Source: Micromonospora craniellae (GTDB lineage Bacteria; Actinomycetota; Actinomycetes; Mycobacteriales; Micromonosporaceae). Taken from it: a DNA stretch of 64,000 nt. The notes under the pieces are model-generated. The model made no database searches and was not told where the DNA came from. It worked only from the letters and a program-made list of their open reading frames with translations. The DNA lies in assembly GCF_014764405.1 (NCBI RefSeq), contig NZ_CP061725.1, forward strand, positions 1,860,001 to 1,924,000, in the 5' to 3' direction. Position numbers and translations under genes: made by a program. How positions within the stretch are numbered: position 1 is the first letter of the stretch; the number at the start of each line of letters is the position of its first letter. Below, piece by piece: positions 29,304 to 37,649 of the stretch.

Positions 29304-31661
29304 TCAGTCCTCGCGGTCCGGCACGAACTCCCGGAACAGCGTCTCGAAGTTCGGCAACTGCGCGTTCCACTCGCTGTTCGGCACCTCCCAGCGCAGGGCG
29401 AAGCCCCGGTTGCTGGCGGTGACGAAGCCTCGGTTGCGCACCCGCAGCTCAACCCCGTTGCGGGTCTGGTACCAGTCCCAGTCGGCGCAGGTCCGCCACT
29501 TGCAGTCGATGGTGGAGATGTCAATCCGCCGGTATCCCTGCACGCCACGGACGTTCTTCCGGCCCGGTTCGATGGCCCGCCAGGCGGCAGCCGCATCCCG
29601 CTGCGGCCGGTCGGTGCGGTCGATCGTCAGCTCGCTGACACCGTCCGGATCGCGGTACTTGACCCAGGTGCCACCCGCGCTACGCCGCCAGCCGTCCGGC
29701 ACCGCGACCTTGAAGCCCACCGGGTCGTTCCGCATCGTCCAGCCCTCGGGCAGGCTGCCCGCCGCGCTCTCGGACGGGGTGGGCGACGGGGAGGCGCTGG
29801 GCGGTGCGGCGGAGGTCGGTGGTGGCACGGCCGGCGCGGAGGTCGGCGGCGCGGACGACTCGGACGTCCCGGCCGTGTCCTGCGGGGTGCTCCCGTCCTC
29901 GCCGTCACCGCTGGTGAGCAGCGGGACCGCCACCACCAAGCCGACGAGCAGCAGGGCGACCAGCGCGCCGACCAGCACGGCACGACGAGTGCGCTCGGAT
30001 CGCAGTTGGCCGGTCTTGAAGACCGAACCGCGAGCCGGTGCCGCCGGGCTCACCGGTGCCGACGGCATCAGCGAGGTCGAAGCGGGCGCGACCCGGGTGG
30101 CGTCCTTCGCGGGAGCCGGTGGGTCGACCCGCCGGGTCGGCTCGCCCGAGTCGGACCGGTCAGGCGTGCCGCCCGCACTGGCGTCGGCCTTGGCGGTCGC
30201 CTCCACAGCGGGACCGTCGACCTTGGTGTCGTCGGCCGAGGCAGTGGCTGACCCGCTGGTGGTGGCGGACAAAACGGTCGCGTCGGACCCGTCCGGGGTC
30301 GTCGGCGTACCGGCCGTGGTGGTGCCCTCATCGGCCTGGTCGGCCGAGTCGTCGTCGCGGCTCGTCGCGGTGTCCGTGGCGGACGCGTCGGACCCGGCAG
30401 CCGGGCCGGTGTCCGACACGGACGACGCCGCATCCGTGCTCGACGCCGACTCCGCACCGGCGGCCCCGGCAGCGGTCGACGCCGCGTCCACCTTCGTCGT
30501 CGGGTCCGCGTCCGGACCAGCGTCCACCTTCGTGGTCGGATCGGCGTCCGCGCCCGTGGGCGCCGCGACCTTCGCCGTCGGCGCGGCGTCGGAGACCGGC
30601 GGCTTCCCGGTCGCCGGATCCGGACCGGAGCCTGAGGGACCGGAGCTGGCCGCACCGGCCGCTGCGGCACCCGCCGCGAGTGGCCCGACGGCCGGTGGCG
30701 TACGGGGCACGGGCGGGGCGACCGGCGGGGTGGGCTGCTCTCCCGACGGGCGGGGCGCGGGCACCAGCGGCTGACGGGGCTCACGCGGCCCGTTCGGCCC
30801 TGGCCGGCGTACGCCGTCGAGCAGCGAGATGCCCCGACTCCGCCGACCACTGGCCCGCCGCAGCATCCGCTCGGCAGACTCGGCGGTGATCCGCTCCTCG
30901 GGGTTCTTGCGCAGCAGCCCGGCCAGCACCTGCTTGAGCGGCCCGGCGTTACGGGCCGGCGGCACCGGTTCGGTGGCGAGCGCGGCCAGCGTGCTGATCG
31001 CCGACGGTCGCGCGAACGGCGACTTGCCCTCCACGGCGGCGTAGAGCGTGGCACCCAGCGACCACAGGTCCGCCTCCGGGCCGGCGGTGCCGTCCCGGGC
31101 GCGCTCGGGCGCGATGTACGCCGGAGAGCCGAGCACCATGCCGGTGCGCGTGACGTTGGGGTCGCCGGGGATCGTGGCCAGGCCGAAGTCGGTCAGCACC
31201 ACCCGACCGTCAGTGCCGAGCAGCACGTTGCCGGGCTTGACGTCGCGGTGCATGATGCCGGCCTTGTGCGCCGCCTTCAGGGCGTTGAGCACGCCCAGCC
31301 CGATCTGCACCGCCTGGGCCGCCGGCACCGGACCGTCCTCGGCGAGGGTGTCCTGCAACGAGCGTGACGCCACGTACTCCATCACGATCCACGGGTCACC
31401 GTCGGTGCGGAGCACGTCGAAGATGCGTACCACGTTGATGTTGTTGAGGCGGGCGATGGCGCGCGCCTCCCGCAGCGAGCGTTCGCGCATCTCACGGCGC
31501 TCGTCGGTGGTCAGGCCCGGTGGCGGGACCAACTCCTTGATGGCGACGTCGCGGTGCAGCACCTCGTCGCGCGCCTTCCATACCCGACCCATGCCGCCCT
31601 GACCGAGCGGCGAGATGAGCCGGTACCGGTCGGCGACGAGTTGGGGGGAAGCGTCAGACAT
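29304..31661 (-). CDS. Transmembrane Ser/Thr protein kinase (PknB-type) with extracellular domain
   Basis: The 785-aa protein has a Hanks kinase domain (about 12-275): P-loop LGQGGMGRVW, Lys42 in VAIKEL, Asp140 in MHRDVKPGNVLL, Asp158 in TDFGLA, and GSPAYIAPERA after the activation loop. Residues about 290-560 are a Pro/Ala/Thr/Asp-rich cytoplasmic linker with many SD/TTKVD-like segments. One membrane helix follows (AVLVGALVALLLVGLVVAV), then a Ser/Pro stalk and a C-terminal extracytoplasmic domain (about 655-785) with LPEGWTMRNDPVGFKVAVPD and Cys pairs (IDCKWRTCADWDW). The outer domain is probably a ligand sensor. It shares this architecture with the kinase at 57397. Confidence 0.93.
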   Translation of the reverse strand: MSDASPQLVADRYRLISPLGQGGMGRVWKARDEVLHRDVAIKELVPPPGLTTDERREMRERSLREARAIARLNNINVVRIFDVLRTDGDPWIVMEYVASRSLQDTLAEDGPVPAAQAVQIGLGVLNALKAAHKAGIMHRDVKPGNVLLGTDGRVVLTDFGLATIPGDPNVTRTGMVLGSPAYIAPERARDGTAGPEADLWSLGATLYAAVEGKSPFARPSAISTLAALATEPVPPARNAGPLKQVLAGLLRKNPEERITAESAERMLRRASGRRSRGISLLDGVRRPGPNGPREPRQPLVPAPRPSGEQPTPPVAPPVPRTPPAVGPLAAGAAAAGAASSGPSGSGPDPATGKPPVSDAAPTAKVAAPTGADADPTTKVDAGPDADPTTKVDAASTAAGAAGAESASSTDAASSVSDTGPAAGSDASATDTATSRDDDSADQADEGTTTAGTPTTPDGSDATVLSATTSGSATASADDTKVDGPAVEATAKADASAGGTPDRSDSGEPTRRVDPPAPAKDATRVAPASTSLMPSAPVSPAAPARGSVFKTGQLRSERTRRAVLVGALVALLLVGLVVAVPLLTSGDGEDGSTPQDTAGTSESSAPPTSAPAVPPPTSAAPPSASPSPTPSESAAGSLPEGWTMRNDPVGFKVAVPDGWRRSAGGTWVKYRDPDGVSELTIDRTDRPQRDAAAAWRAIEPGRKNVRGVQGYRRIDISTIDCKWRTCADWDWYQTRNGVELRVRNRGFVTASNRGFALRWEVPNSEWNAQLPNFETLFREFVPDRED

Positions 31662-31752
31662 CGCTGAGACGGTACCCGGCAGCCCTGACGCTCACACCGT
31701 CGGCACGCCACCGTATGACGGAGGTCGAGCTCACAGCGCGTACGCTGGGCCC

Positions 31753-31965
31753 ATGTCTGTCGAGGAGCCGCTGTTCCGGGTCGTCCGCGGCGTGCCGACC
31801 GCCGAGGACCTGGCCGCGCTGGTGGGCGCGATCGTCGTACGCTCCCGCCCGGCACCCGCGCCCGCCACCGCCCCGGTCTCGGCCTGGGCCCGCAGCGGCC
31901 GACCCGTGGGTGCCGCACTCTTGCCGGGCAGCGGCGCCTGGCGCGCCTCCGGTCTGCCCCGCTGA
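31753..31965 (+). CDS. Acyl-CoA carboxylase epsilon subunit
   Basis: The 70-aa product (ATG 31753) matches the small actinobacterial epsilon subunit: N-terminal LFRVVRGVPTAEDLAALV, an Ala/Pro-rich linker (PAPAPATAPV), then SAWARSGRP and the C-terminal signature GSGAWRASGLPR. In Streptomyces and Mycobacterium this peptide stimulates and stabilises the alpha-beta carboxylase complex. Here it is separated from the beta gene (25.5 kb) and alpha gene (41.4 kb); it is divergent from the kinase gene, with about 90 bp between starts. Longer in-frame extension to 31615 overlaps the kinase gene and is unlikely. Confidence 0.88.
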   Translation: MSVEEPLFRVVRGVPTAEDLAALVGAIVVRSRPAPAPATAPVSAWARSGRPVGAALLPGSGAWRASGLPR

Positions 31966-32076
31966 CGCGGCCCGGCGCGGACCGGCACGGCTACGGACGG
32001 CGACCGGGGCTGCCGGGGAGGCGCTCAAGGATTAGCCTCACAGAGGGGAACCGGGCCGTTACAGTTTGGAGGGTCG

Positions 32077-32538
32077 ATGATCCCTGAGGATGATCGACAG
32101 GCGTCCTGGTCACGCGGCCACCGCGGCGTCGAGGCGGACATCCGCCAGATGCGGGAATTCGCCGACATGCTCCGCGCCGAGGTGGACGGCAACTATGCGC
32201 CACACCTGCCACGCATCGCGGACGACATGCTGGCGAAGGTGCCCAACCCGGCGGACGCCTTCATCGAGTTGGTGCAGTTCATGCAGGCACACTGGGAGAC
32301 CCAACAGGCCACCACGAACGCCGTCTGGGGCCACGGCCACACCACCGGCCACCTGGCGCACGCCGCCAGACAGGTGGCCGACCGGTACGCCGACACCGAC
32401 GCGTTCTCCGCAGCCCGCGTCGCCGACGTCCAGCACGCGCTCGGGCGACCGGGAGACGTACCCGCCCAGCCCACACCCTCGCCGTCGCTCACCAATCCGA
32501 CCGGCCCCGACAACGACGGGCCGGTGACGCTCCCGTGA
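32077..32538 (+). CDS. Helical WXG-like protein, first gene of a mycosin cassette
   Basis: The 153-aa product has no signal peptide. Residues about 18-125 are predicted helical: GVEADIRQMREFADMLRAEV, MLAKVPNPADAFIELVQFMQ, AHWETQQATTNAVW and LAHAARQVADRYADTDAF. The C-terminal 30 residues are Pro/Ser/Thr-rich and disordered. Size, helical content and context (overlapping a PPE-like gene and a mycosin) suggest a type VII secretion substrate or chaperone partner, but no strict WxG motif is visible. TTGGAGGGTCG precedes the ATG. The stop overlaps the next start by 4 nt (GTGA). Confidence 0.7.
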   Translation: MIPEDDRQASWSRGHRGVEADIRQMREFADMLRAEVDGNYAPHLPRIADDMLAKVPNPADAFIELVQFMQAHWETQQATTNAVWGHGHTTGHLAHAARQVADRYADTDAFSAARVADVQHALGRPGDVPAQPTPSPSLTNPTGPDNDGPVTLP

Positions 32539-33902
32539 GAGACCCCGGAGTCGGCCGCAGCGGCGGCCTCACCGACTGGTACCTGATGAACGTGGCCGAC
32601 ATGTGGGCGTGCCTACAGGACCATGACCCCGACAACCACTGGCGGCACGTCGCCGGCTGGCGCAAGATCTCCGAGTTGGCCGACCAGCACCTCCACCGCC
32701 TCCGGACGTACCGCCAGCGCCTCGCCCCGGCATGGCCACCCGAGACCAACGAGGCCGCCCGCGCCTACCTCGCCGAGTTGGACGACCTGATCGCGCAGGT
32801 GCAACGCACCCACGACGCCGCCAGCGCCAACCAGAGCGCACTCGCCGCCGCCACCCAGGCCCTCACCAGCACCCGCACCGAACTCAAGAAAATCCACGAC
32901 GAGTACGCGGACAAGCTCCAACGGAAGCGCGGATGGGAACAGACAGCCGCCGACCCCAAAGCCGTCGCCGGCAGCCGCACCAGCCAACCGCCGGTGACCG
33001 ACGCCGACCTGGAACAGTTGAACGTCAAGGCACGCGGCATCATGTACGGCCTGAGCAGCGACCTCCAACAGGCCCAAGTAACCCTCCGCCAACCTCCGCC
33101 AGCAATTCGTAGGCAGCCAGCGAGGGACCAGACAACTTCTGAGGTCCAAGTAGGCGATGGCACCCCCTTACCTGTAATTCCGCCCATCGTCCCTGTGCCA
33201 GCACGCCTATCAAATACACCGGGCACCATCCGGCAAGCCCGGCTCTCGCAGTCGGCGGTGACCCCCACAGGCATTAACCTGGGTCCGGTGCTAGGCAACG
33301 CCAACCCGGCCCCCACTCCGGCAAACCCAATGCCACCGTCCACAACGCCAGCAGCCGCCCCTGGCATAAACGTTCAGTCGATGCCCTCAGCGTCCTTCGT
33401 CACACGCCACCTCGCCTCGGAGCAAAGGCACATACAACCTGGCCAAGCAAAACAACCGGAAGCAGGCAGACCAAGCTCGACACCACGCCTGATGCCGCCC
33501 GGTGGAATAATTGGTGGACCTCCATTATCTGGCATCGGTCAGACCGCAGCAGGAACCGGTCAACCGCGCACAGTGAATCCAATTGGCGGCGTGATTGGGG
33601 GTGGCGCAGCCGGCACGGCACCCACCGGCGGAGCGGGCTCTCGCCCCGGTAGCGGCAGGGGGCTAGGCACCGGTCACGCATTCCCACCATTTGGCGGCTC
33701 TCCACACTCGGGGGTCTCGATTGCGCGCGGATCTCACGGGTCGCCTGAACGCTCGGGCCAGCCCGACTCCGAGCCAAAGCAGCCACGCCGCTGGGACCCA
33801 GAACACCCCTGGGAAATTGACCAGGGTGTTAGCCCTGTTGTAAGGCCGCCAGATGACGACGGACCTATCGATCCCGGACCAGCCATTGGCCTGAATCGGT
33901 GA
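32535..33902 (+). CDS. PPE-like type VII secretion effector candidate with Pro/Gly-rich tail
   Basis: The 455-aa protein has an N-terminal helical domain (about 15-190): WYLMNVADMWACLQDHDPDN, WRKISELADQHLHRLRTYRQ, AWPPETNEAARAYLAELDDL and STRTELKKIHDEYADKLQRK. The pattern of paired long helices with a WPP-type turn resembles PPE/LXG-type secreted proteins. Residues about 190-455 are a disordered Pro/Gly/Thr/Asn-rich tail (IPPIVPVPARLSNTPGTI, GGVIGGGAAGTAPTGGAG) ending in acidic residues. The tail coincides with a marked fall in GC from about 33090. It overlaps both neighbours by 4 nt, so all three genes should be translationally coupled. No toxin domain is seen. Confidence 0.7.
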   Translation: MRDPGVGRSGGLTDWYLMNVADMWACLQDHDPDNHWRHVAGWRKISELADQHLHRLRTYRQRLAPAWPPETNEAARAYLAELDDLIAQVQRTHDAASANQSALAAATQALTSTRTELKKIHDEYADKLQRKRGWEQTAADPKAVAGSRTSQPPVTDADLEQLNVKARGIMYGLSSDLQQAQVTLRQPPPAIRRQPARDQTTSEVQVGDGTPLPVIPPIVPVPARLSNTPGTIRQARLSQSAVTPTGINLGPVLGNANPAPTPANPMPPSTTPAAAPGINVQSMPSASFVTRHLASEQRHIQPGQAKQPEAGRPSSTPRLMPPGGIIGGPPLSGIGQTAAGTGQPRTVNPIGGVIGGGAAGTAPTGGAGSRPGSGRGLGTGHAFPPFGGSPHSGVSIARGSHGSPERSGQPDSEPKQPRRWDPEHPWEIDQGVSPVVRPPDDDGPIDPGPAIGLNR

Positions 33903-34690
33903 GCTTATGCAGCCGGGCCATGTTGGCGGCGCTGCTACTTGCCACGACCTCTACACCAGCACCTAGCCACATGCTGGTTCGCCCTCCGGAGCCAGACGCC
34001 GGTCAGATCCGAAAGCTGCAGCGCCACCTTGACTACCTTGTCGTCAGCGAAGCGCATGCGACCAGCCGAGGAAAAGGGATTGTAGTTGCCATACTGGATA
34101 CTGGCGTTGCACCTCACCTAGATCTCCGCAGGAACCTGCTGCCCGGCGTAGACCTTCTCGCGGATAGCACCAGGAACGGTTGGCAGGATGCGGATGGCCA
34201 CGGAACGGCAATGGCAGGCTTAATCGCATCACATGGCCAGTCCTCGAATCGAGGCACACTCGGAATTGCGCCCGATGCCGAGATCCTTCCGGTCCGCTTC
34301 AAGTCAGCTGGGCAAGAGGGCACGGCTCGCGATCTGGCTCGCGCGATCGACTATGCAGTCAGCAACGGCGCCGATGTCATAAGCATCTCTTCCACCGGCG
34401 GCCCGGATGTTGGCCTTCAGGAGGCAATTCAGTCGGCGAAGCAAGCAGACGTTGTAATAGTGGCGGCCGCAGGCAATGCGCCAGACGACCAGGCTGTGGG
34501 CTTCCCTGCAGCCTATCCAGACGTAGTCGCCGTAGGCGGAGTCGACCAAAGAGGCGTGCGATCTGAGGTTTCAGTGTCTGGACGCGAAATCGACGTCGTT
34601 GCACCGGCAGTCGAAATTTTCAGCACCAACTTTGACGGCGGATACCGGGTAGGAACGGGCACCTCCGGAGCTACCGCCATTGTGGCTGGG
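33090..34690. other. Lower-GC mosaic segment across effector tail and mycosin
   Basis: Codon choice changes inside the PPE-like gene near 33090 and changes back inside the mycosin gene near 34690. By hand count 34561-34620 has 30 G/C in 60, while 34741-34800 has 42 in 60. A- and T-ending codons (cca, aat, gca, ata) become frequent. The boundaries fall within genes, as expected for homologous exchange or for a more recent, less ameliorated origin. Confidence 0.6.
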
Positions 34691-35053
34691 GCGGCGGCTT
34701 TGGTTCGGGCCAAGTATCCGTATCTGCCGGCGGACGAGGTGGCGCATCGGTTGACGGCGACCGCGATTGACAAGGGGCCTCCCGGGCGGGACGACCAGTA
34801 CGGCTACGGCGTGATCGATCTGGTGGCGGCGCTGACGGCAGACGTACCGCCCAGGGGTTTCGAGTCGACGCCGCAGACCGGGACTGGTCAGCGCACGACG
34901 GAGGCTGAGGGGCCGGAAGCCGACGAGAACGACACCGCGACGGTCCGCGGGATGGCTACTCTCGCCGTTTTGCTGGCGGCTGGCGGCTGTTGGGCGCTGA
35001 TCGTCCGGCACCGCAGACGGTCTGATGACCCGCCGCCTCGCATTAGTCGCTGA
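33899..35053 (+). CDS. Mycosin-type S8 protease (type VII secretion-associated)
   Basis: The 384-aa protein has an N-terminal signal sequence (MLAALLLATTSTPAPS), a subtilase domain with complete triad Asp67 (AILDTGV), His101 (DGHGTAMAG) and Ser256 (GTSGATAIVAG), and the oxyanion-region Asn in VAAAGNAP. A Pro/Glu-rich linker (about 315-345) leads to one C-terminal membrane helix (MATLAVLLAAGGCWALIV) and a short basic cytoplasmic tail. This is the mycosin layout, a membrane-anchored protease on the outer face that supports type VII secretion. GTG start overlaps the previous stop by 4 nt. GC is unusually low from the start to about 34690, then returns to normal inside the gene. Confidence 0.88.
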   Translation: MSLCSRAMLAALLLATTSTPAPSHMLVRPPEPDAGQIRKLQRHLDYLVVSEAHATSRGKGIVVAILDTGVAPHLDLRRNLLPGVDLLADSTRNGWQDADGHGTAMAGLIASHGQSSNRGTLGIAPDAEILPVRFKSAGQEGTARDLARAIDYAVSNGADVISISSTGGPDVGLQEAIQSAKQADVVIVAAAGNAPDDQAVGFPAAYPDVVAVGGVDQRGVRSEVSVSGREIDVVAPAVEIFSTNFDGGYRVGTGTSGATAIVAGAAALVRAKYPYLPADEVAHRLTATAIDKGPPGRDDQYGYGVIDLVAALTADVPPRGFESTPQTGTGQRTTEAEGPEADENDTATVRGMATLAVLLAAGGCWALIVRHRRRSDDPPPRISR

Positions 35054-35066
35054 ACGAACTGCGGAG

Positions 35067-35635
35067 GTAACTGGATAGGTACGTATTCAGCTTGATATTG
35101 CCGGTTCGGGTAGCCATGGTCCGGTGGTGAAGAGTTGTTCGAGCACGGCGCCGTACTGCACCCGCCCGGACACCCCGCCGGGCGCCACCGGCTCGCTGAC
35201 CTGCCCGCACCCGCCGCACTCAACCGCGACCAGTTGGTGCTCAACGACCACCGACCGCCGCTCGGGCAGCTCGATCACCTGCCGGCGCTGCCGCCCGTAC
35301 TCACGCCCATCACCCAGCGGAGCCCCACAACCCGGATGGCCACACCGCTGTGGCCGGTGCTCGATGACCTCATCCGGATCCGCGACCAGTTCGAGGGTCC
35401 ATCCCGGCGCTCCCGGCTGCTTGCCCCGCCGCCGCCCACTGCCTTTACCCGGCTGCCGGGCCGGACGGCCCGGACCGTCCAACGAGGGAGGCCTCGACGA
35501 GCTCGAGGAGTTCATCCCCAACCGGCGTTTCAGTTCAGCGTTCTCGGCTTCCAACCGATCAACCCGTTCCCGCAGCTCAACCAGCATCGCGACCAGATCC
35601 TCGTACAAGAGCGGGACCTGCGGGACGGACGACAC
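35067..35635 (-). pseudogene. Truncated IS66-family transposase remnant with one surviving end
   Basis: Codons 35635 to 35087 encode an IS66 TnpC N-terminal part: coiled coil (LVELRERVDRLEAENAELKR), the SSSSSRPPSLDGPGRPARQ linker, and the zinc-ribbon region with C-x-x-x-x-C type pairs (RCGHPGCGAP, ECGGCGQ). It stops soon after GRVQYG, where the catalytic DDE domain should begin. At 35067-35080 lies GTAACTGGATAGGT, the same end sequence as the complete element at 36009, so the catalytic region was deleted while this end stayed. No matching right end was found up to 35760. The protein differs clearly from the intact copy, so it is a separate, older insertion. Confidence 0.8.
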
Positions 35636-36000
35636 CCCATGATCATGTCAGCCAATCGACCAGAGTGGACAACCGACCCCCGACTCACCTCAAGGGGTCT
35701 GATCCTCCACACCGAACACGCCCGGACCACCTGAAAGCGGGCACTACGCAACGTCACAGCCCGTTACGCGGAATGGCTCATTACCCGACGTCGTCATCAG
35801 CACCGGGATTCCGACACGGGCCTACCACGGCGACGGCTACAACAGCCTGGACCAGCACGGGCGTCCGCTAGACCTGCCAACCATCATTGACGTCAGCATC
35901 CACTGGTCCACCAAGCTTGATGCTCTCCGAGCACACGCATCGCAACCCATTCTCAACCATTTCGGGCCGATGGCGGAGGCGCTCGGGACTCTGCATGGCC

Positions 36001-37577
36001 GTCGGATCGTAACTGGATAGGTGCTGGAACATCGGGTATGCGTGTACGCCGATTTGCTCAGGTGGTGGCGGGGATCCAGGGGTTTCCGGTGACGGCTTGG
36101 ATCAGGGCGTCGAGCATGTTGTTGCCTTGGCGGATGGCGGTGGCGGTGTAGCTGCGGATGGCGGCGAAGTGTTCGGCGCCGGTCATGGTGCGCATGCTTC
36201 CGGAGACCTTGATCCGTAGTTTCGGCATACGGATGGTCTGTTCGGCGGCGTTGTTGTCGAAGGGGACGGCCGGGTCGGTGACGAATCGTAGGTAGTCGTC
36301 GCGGCGGTCGCGGAGCCGGACGAACAGGGCGTGGTGTTTGCGCTGGAGTTTGCCGTCGCGGCCGGCGGTGGCCTGCGCGCCGAGCACGACGGCGGAGCGC
36401 AGCAGGTACTGCTGCTCGCGTAGGGCGTCCGGGTTCGCTGTGTCCTGCCCGGTGTGGGCGTCGTCGGCCAGGCGGTTGAGCCGGCGCAGCGCGTTGATGG
36501 CTTGGGTGGCGAGGTCGGCGGTGGGGCCGGTGGCGGTGTCGGTGACGTAGACCAGTTCACGCAGCACGTGGGCGTTGCACAGGGCGTGGTTGGCGCTGGT
36601 GTAGGTGTCGTATGGCGCCCACGCGTCGTGCACGGCGACACCGGTGAAGCCGGGCAGGACACCGGCGTCGTCAATGGCGGCGGCGCCGCGTCTGCGGTGC
36701 GCCGTGAGGAGCACGTCGGTGCCGGTGGACGCGGAGTGCAGCCAGGCCAGACGGCCTTCGACGCGCATCCCGGTCTCGTCGAAGTGCACGACCGGCGCCT
36801 GCCGGATCCGGTCGCGGATCACCGGCAGCACCTGCTCGATGATGCCGAGGGCGGTGCGTTTGACCCAGGCGGTGACCGTGGCCGCCGCGACCGGCAGGCC
36901 GAACAGGTCCCGCAGCGCGTCGGCGGTACGGCCGATCGACAGGAACTGCCCGTGCAACAGGTAGACCCCGATCGCGGCGATCCGCGGCCCGTACACGGCA
37001 GGCGCGGTGGCCTCGGCGGGCCCGATGCCGGTGGTGCGATGTCCACACGGGCAGGCGAGGGTGACGATCTGATGCTCGGTCACCACGACCGTCGGTTCCG
37101 GAATGTCGAACACCTGCCGCCGGGTCACGGACACTTCGGCCGCGCCGGCCAGATCGTTGTCGCAGCCCGCGCACACCTCGGGGGTGTGCCGCACGATGAC
37201 GTCGGGGTCGGCGACCTGCTCCAGAGTGGCGCCGGGCTGCCCGGCCGGGCGCCCCGGCCCCCGCCCGGACCTACCGCGCAAAGATTTGGGTGCCGGCTTG
37301 GCCAGCCCGTCCGTCGACGGCGGTTTCGAGGAGTTCTTCGACGACTGCTTCAGCTGGGCTTCCAGATCAGCGATCCGGCACTTCGCCGTACTGAGGTCAG
37401 CCTCCAGCTCCGCGATCCGCCCGAGCGCCTGATCCAACCGGGCGAACAGGTCCGCGTTCAGCGCAAGCAGCTGCTCATACGACGGCTGCGAAGGATCGGC
37501 GGGCACGAACGGTCAACGACCCACCCCGGCCAAACACCTCTGAAAGATCAACGACACCTATCCAGTTACGTCGGATC
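36001..37577. mobile_element. Complete IS66-family insertion sequence with 8-bp target duplication
   Basis: The element spans 36009-37569 (1561 bp). Its ends are perfect 15-bp inverted repeats: GTAACTGGATAGGTG at 36009-36023 and CACCTATCCAGTTAC at 37555-37569. The 8 bp on each side are identical (GTCGGATC at 36001-36008 and 37570-37577), the target-duplication length typical of IS66. It has a single transposase gene and lacks the small tnpA/tnpB accessory genes, fitting the ISBst12-like subgroup. Perfect repeats and an intact gene imply recent movement. Confidence 0.95.
36058..37506 (-). CDS. IS66 family transposase (intact)
   Basis: The 482-aa transposase has an N-terminal coiled coil (about 10-55), a KNSSKPPSTDGL linker, a zinc-ribbon with Cys112, Cys115, Cys152 and Cys154, then the DDE catalytic domain: Asp243 in VHFDETGMRVEG, Asp294 in VAVHDAWAPYD and Glu422 in DNNAAEQTIRMPKLRIKVSG. 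All three catalytic residues are present, and the length is normal. The GTG start lies 49 bp inside the right end and the stop 34 bp inside the left end region, so little besides the gene is carried. Confidence 0.95.
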   Translation of the reverse strand: MPADPSQPSYEQLLALNADLFARLDQALGRIAELEADLSTAKCRIADLEAQLKQSSKNSSKPPSTDGLAKPAPKSLRGRSGRGPGRPAGQPGATLEQVADPDVIVRHTPEVCAGCDNDLAGAAEVSVTRRQVFDIPEPTVVVTEHQIVTLACPCGHRTTGIGPAEATAPAVYGPRIAAIGVYLLHGQFLSIGRTADALRDLFGLPVAAATVTAWVKRTALGIIEQVLPVIRDRIRQAPVVHFDETGMRVEGRLAWLHSASTGTDVLLTAHRRRGAAAIDDAGVLPGFTGVAVHDAWAPYDTYTSANHALCNAHVLRELVYVTDTATGPTADLATQAINALRRLNRLADDAHTGQDTANPDALREQQYLLRSAVVLGAQATAGRDGKLQRKHHALFVRLRDRRDDYLRFVTDPAVPFDNNAAEQTIRMPKLRIKVSGSMRTMTGAEHFAAIRSYTATAIRQGNNMLDALIQAVTGNPWIPATT

Positions 37578-37649
37578 AACGCCACGCGCGCCGAGGCGTT
37601 CCGCGCGATGCCGATTCTCGGTCGGCTGTTAGCGGTACCCAACCTTTGA

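Larger units (their letters stand above)
35781..37649 (+). pseudogene. Probable PIG-L/LmbE deacetylase C-terminal remnant split by IS66
   Basis: Reading 35781-36008, then skipping the IS and one target copy to 37578-37649, gives one continuous frame of 100 codons ending in TGA. It contains LPDVVISTGIPTRAYHGDGY, NSLDQHGRPLDLPTIIDVS, IHWSTKLDALRAHASQP, MAEALGTLHGRRIN and ATRAEAFRAMPILGRL. The IDVSxHWxxKLxALRAHxSQ pattern is typical of the C-terminal part of PIG-L deacetylases (mycothiol or glycan deacetylation family). The N-terminal half, with the metal motif, is absent: the remnant begins close to the truncated IS66 copy. Family assignment is by pattern only. Confidence 0.6.

Noticed and set aside
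33899..35053. Annotating the mycosin as a plain secreted subtilisin
   Set aside because: The single C-terminal membrane helix with short basic tail, the short catalytic domain and coupling to a PPE-like gene fit a mycosin better.
35067..37569. A composite transposon bounded by the two IS66 ends at 35067 and 37555
   Set aside because: The copy at 35067 lacks its second end and catalytic domain, and the perfect 8-bp duplication fits transposition of the 36009-37569 element alone.
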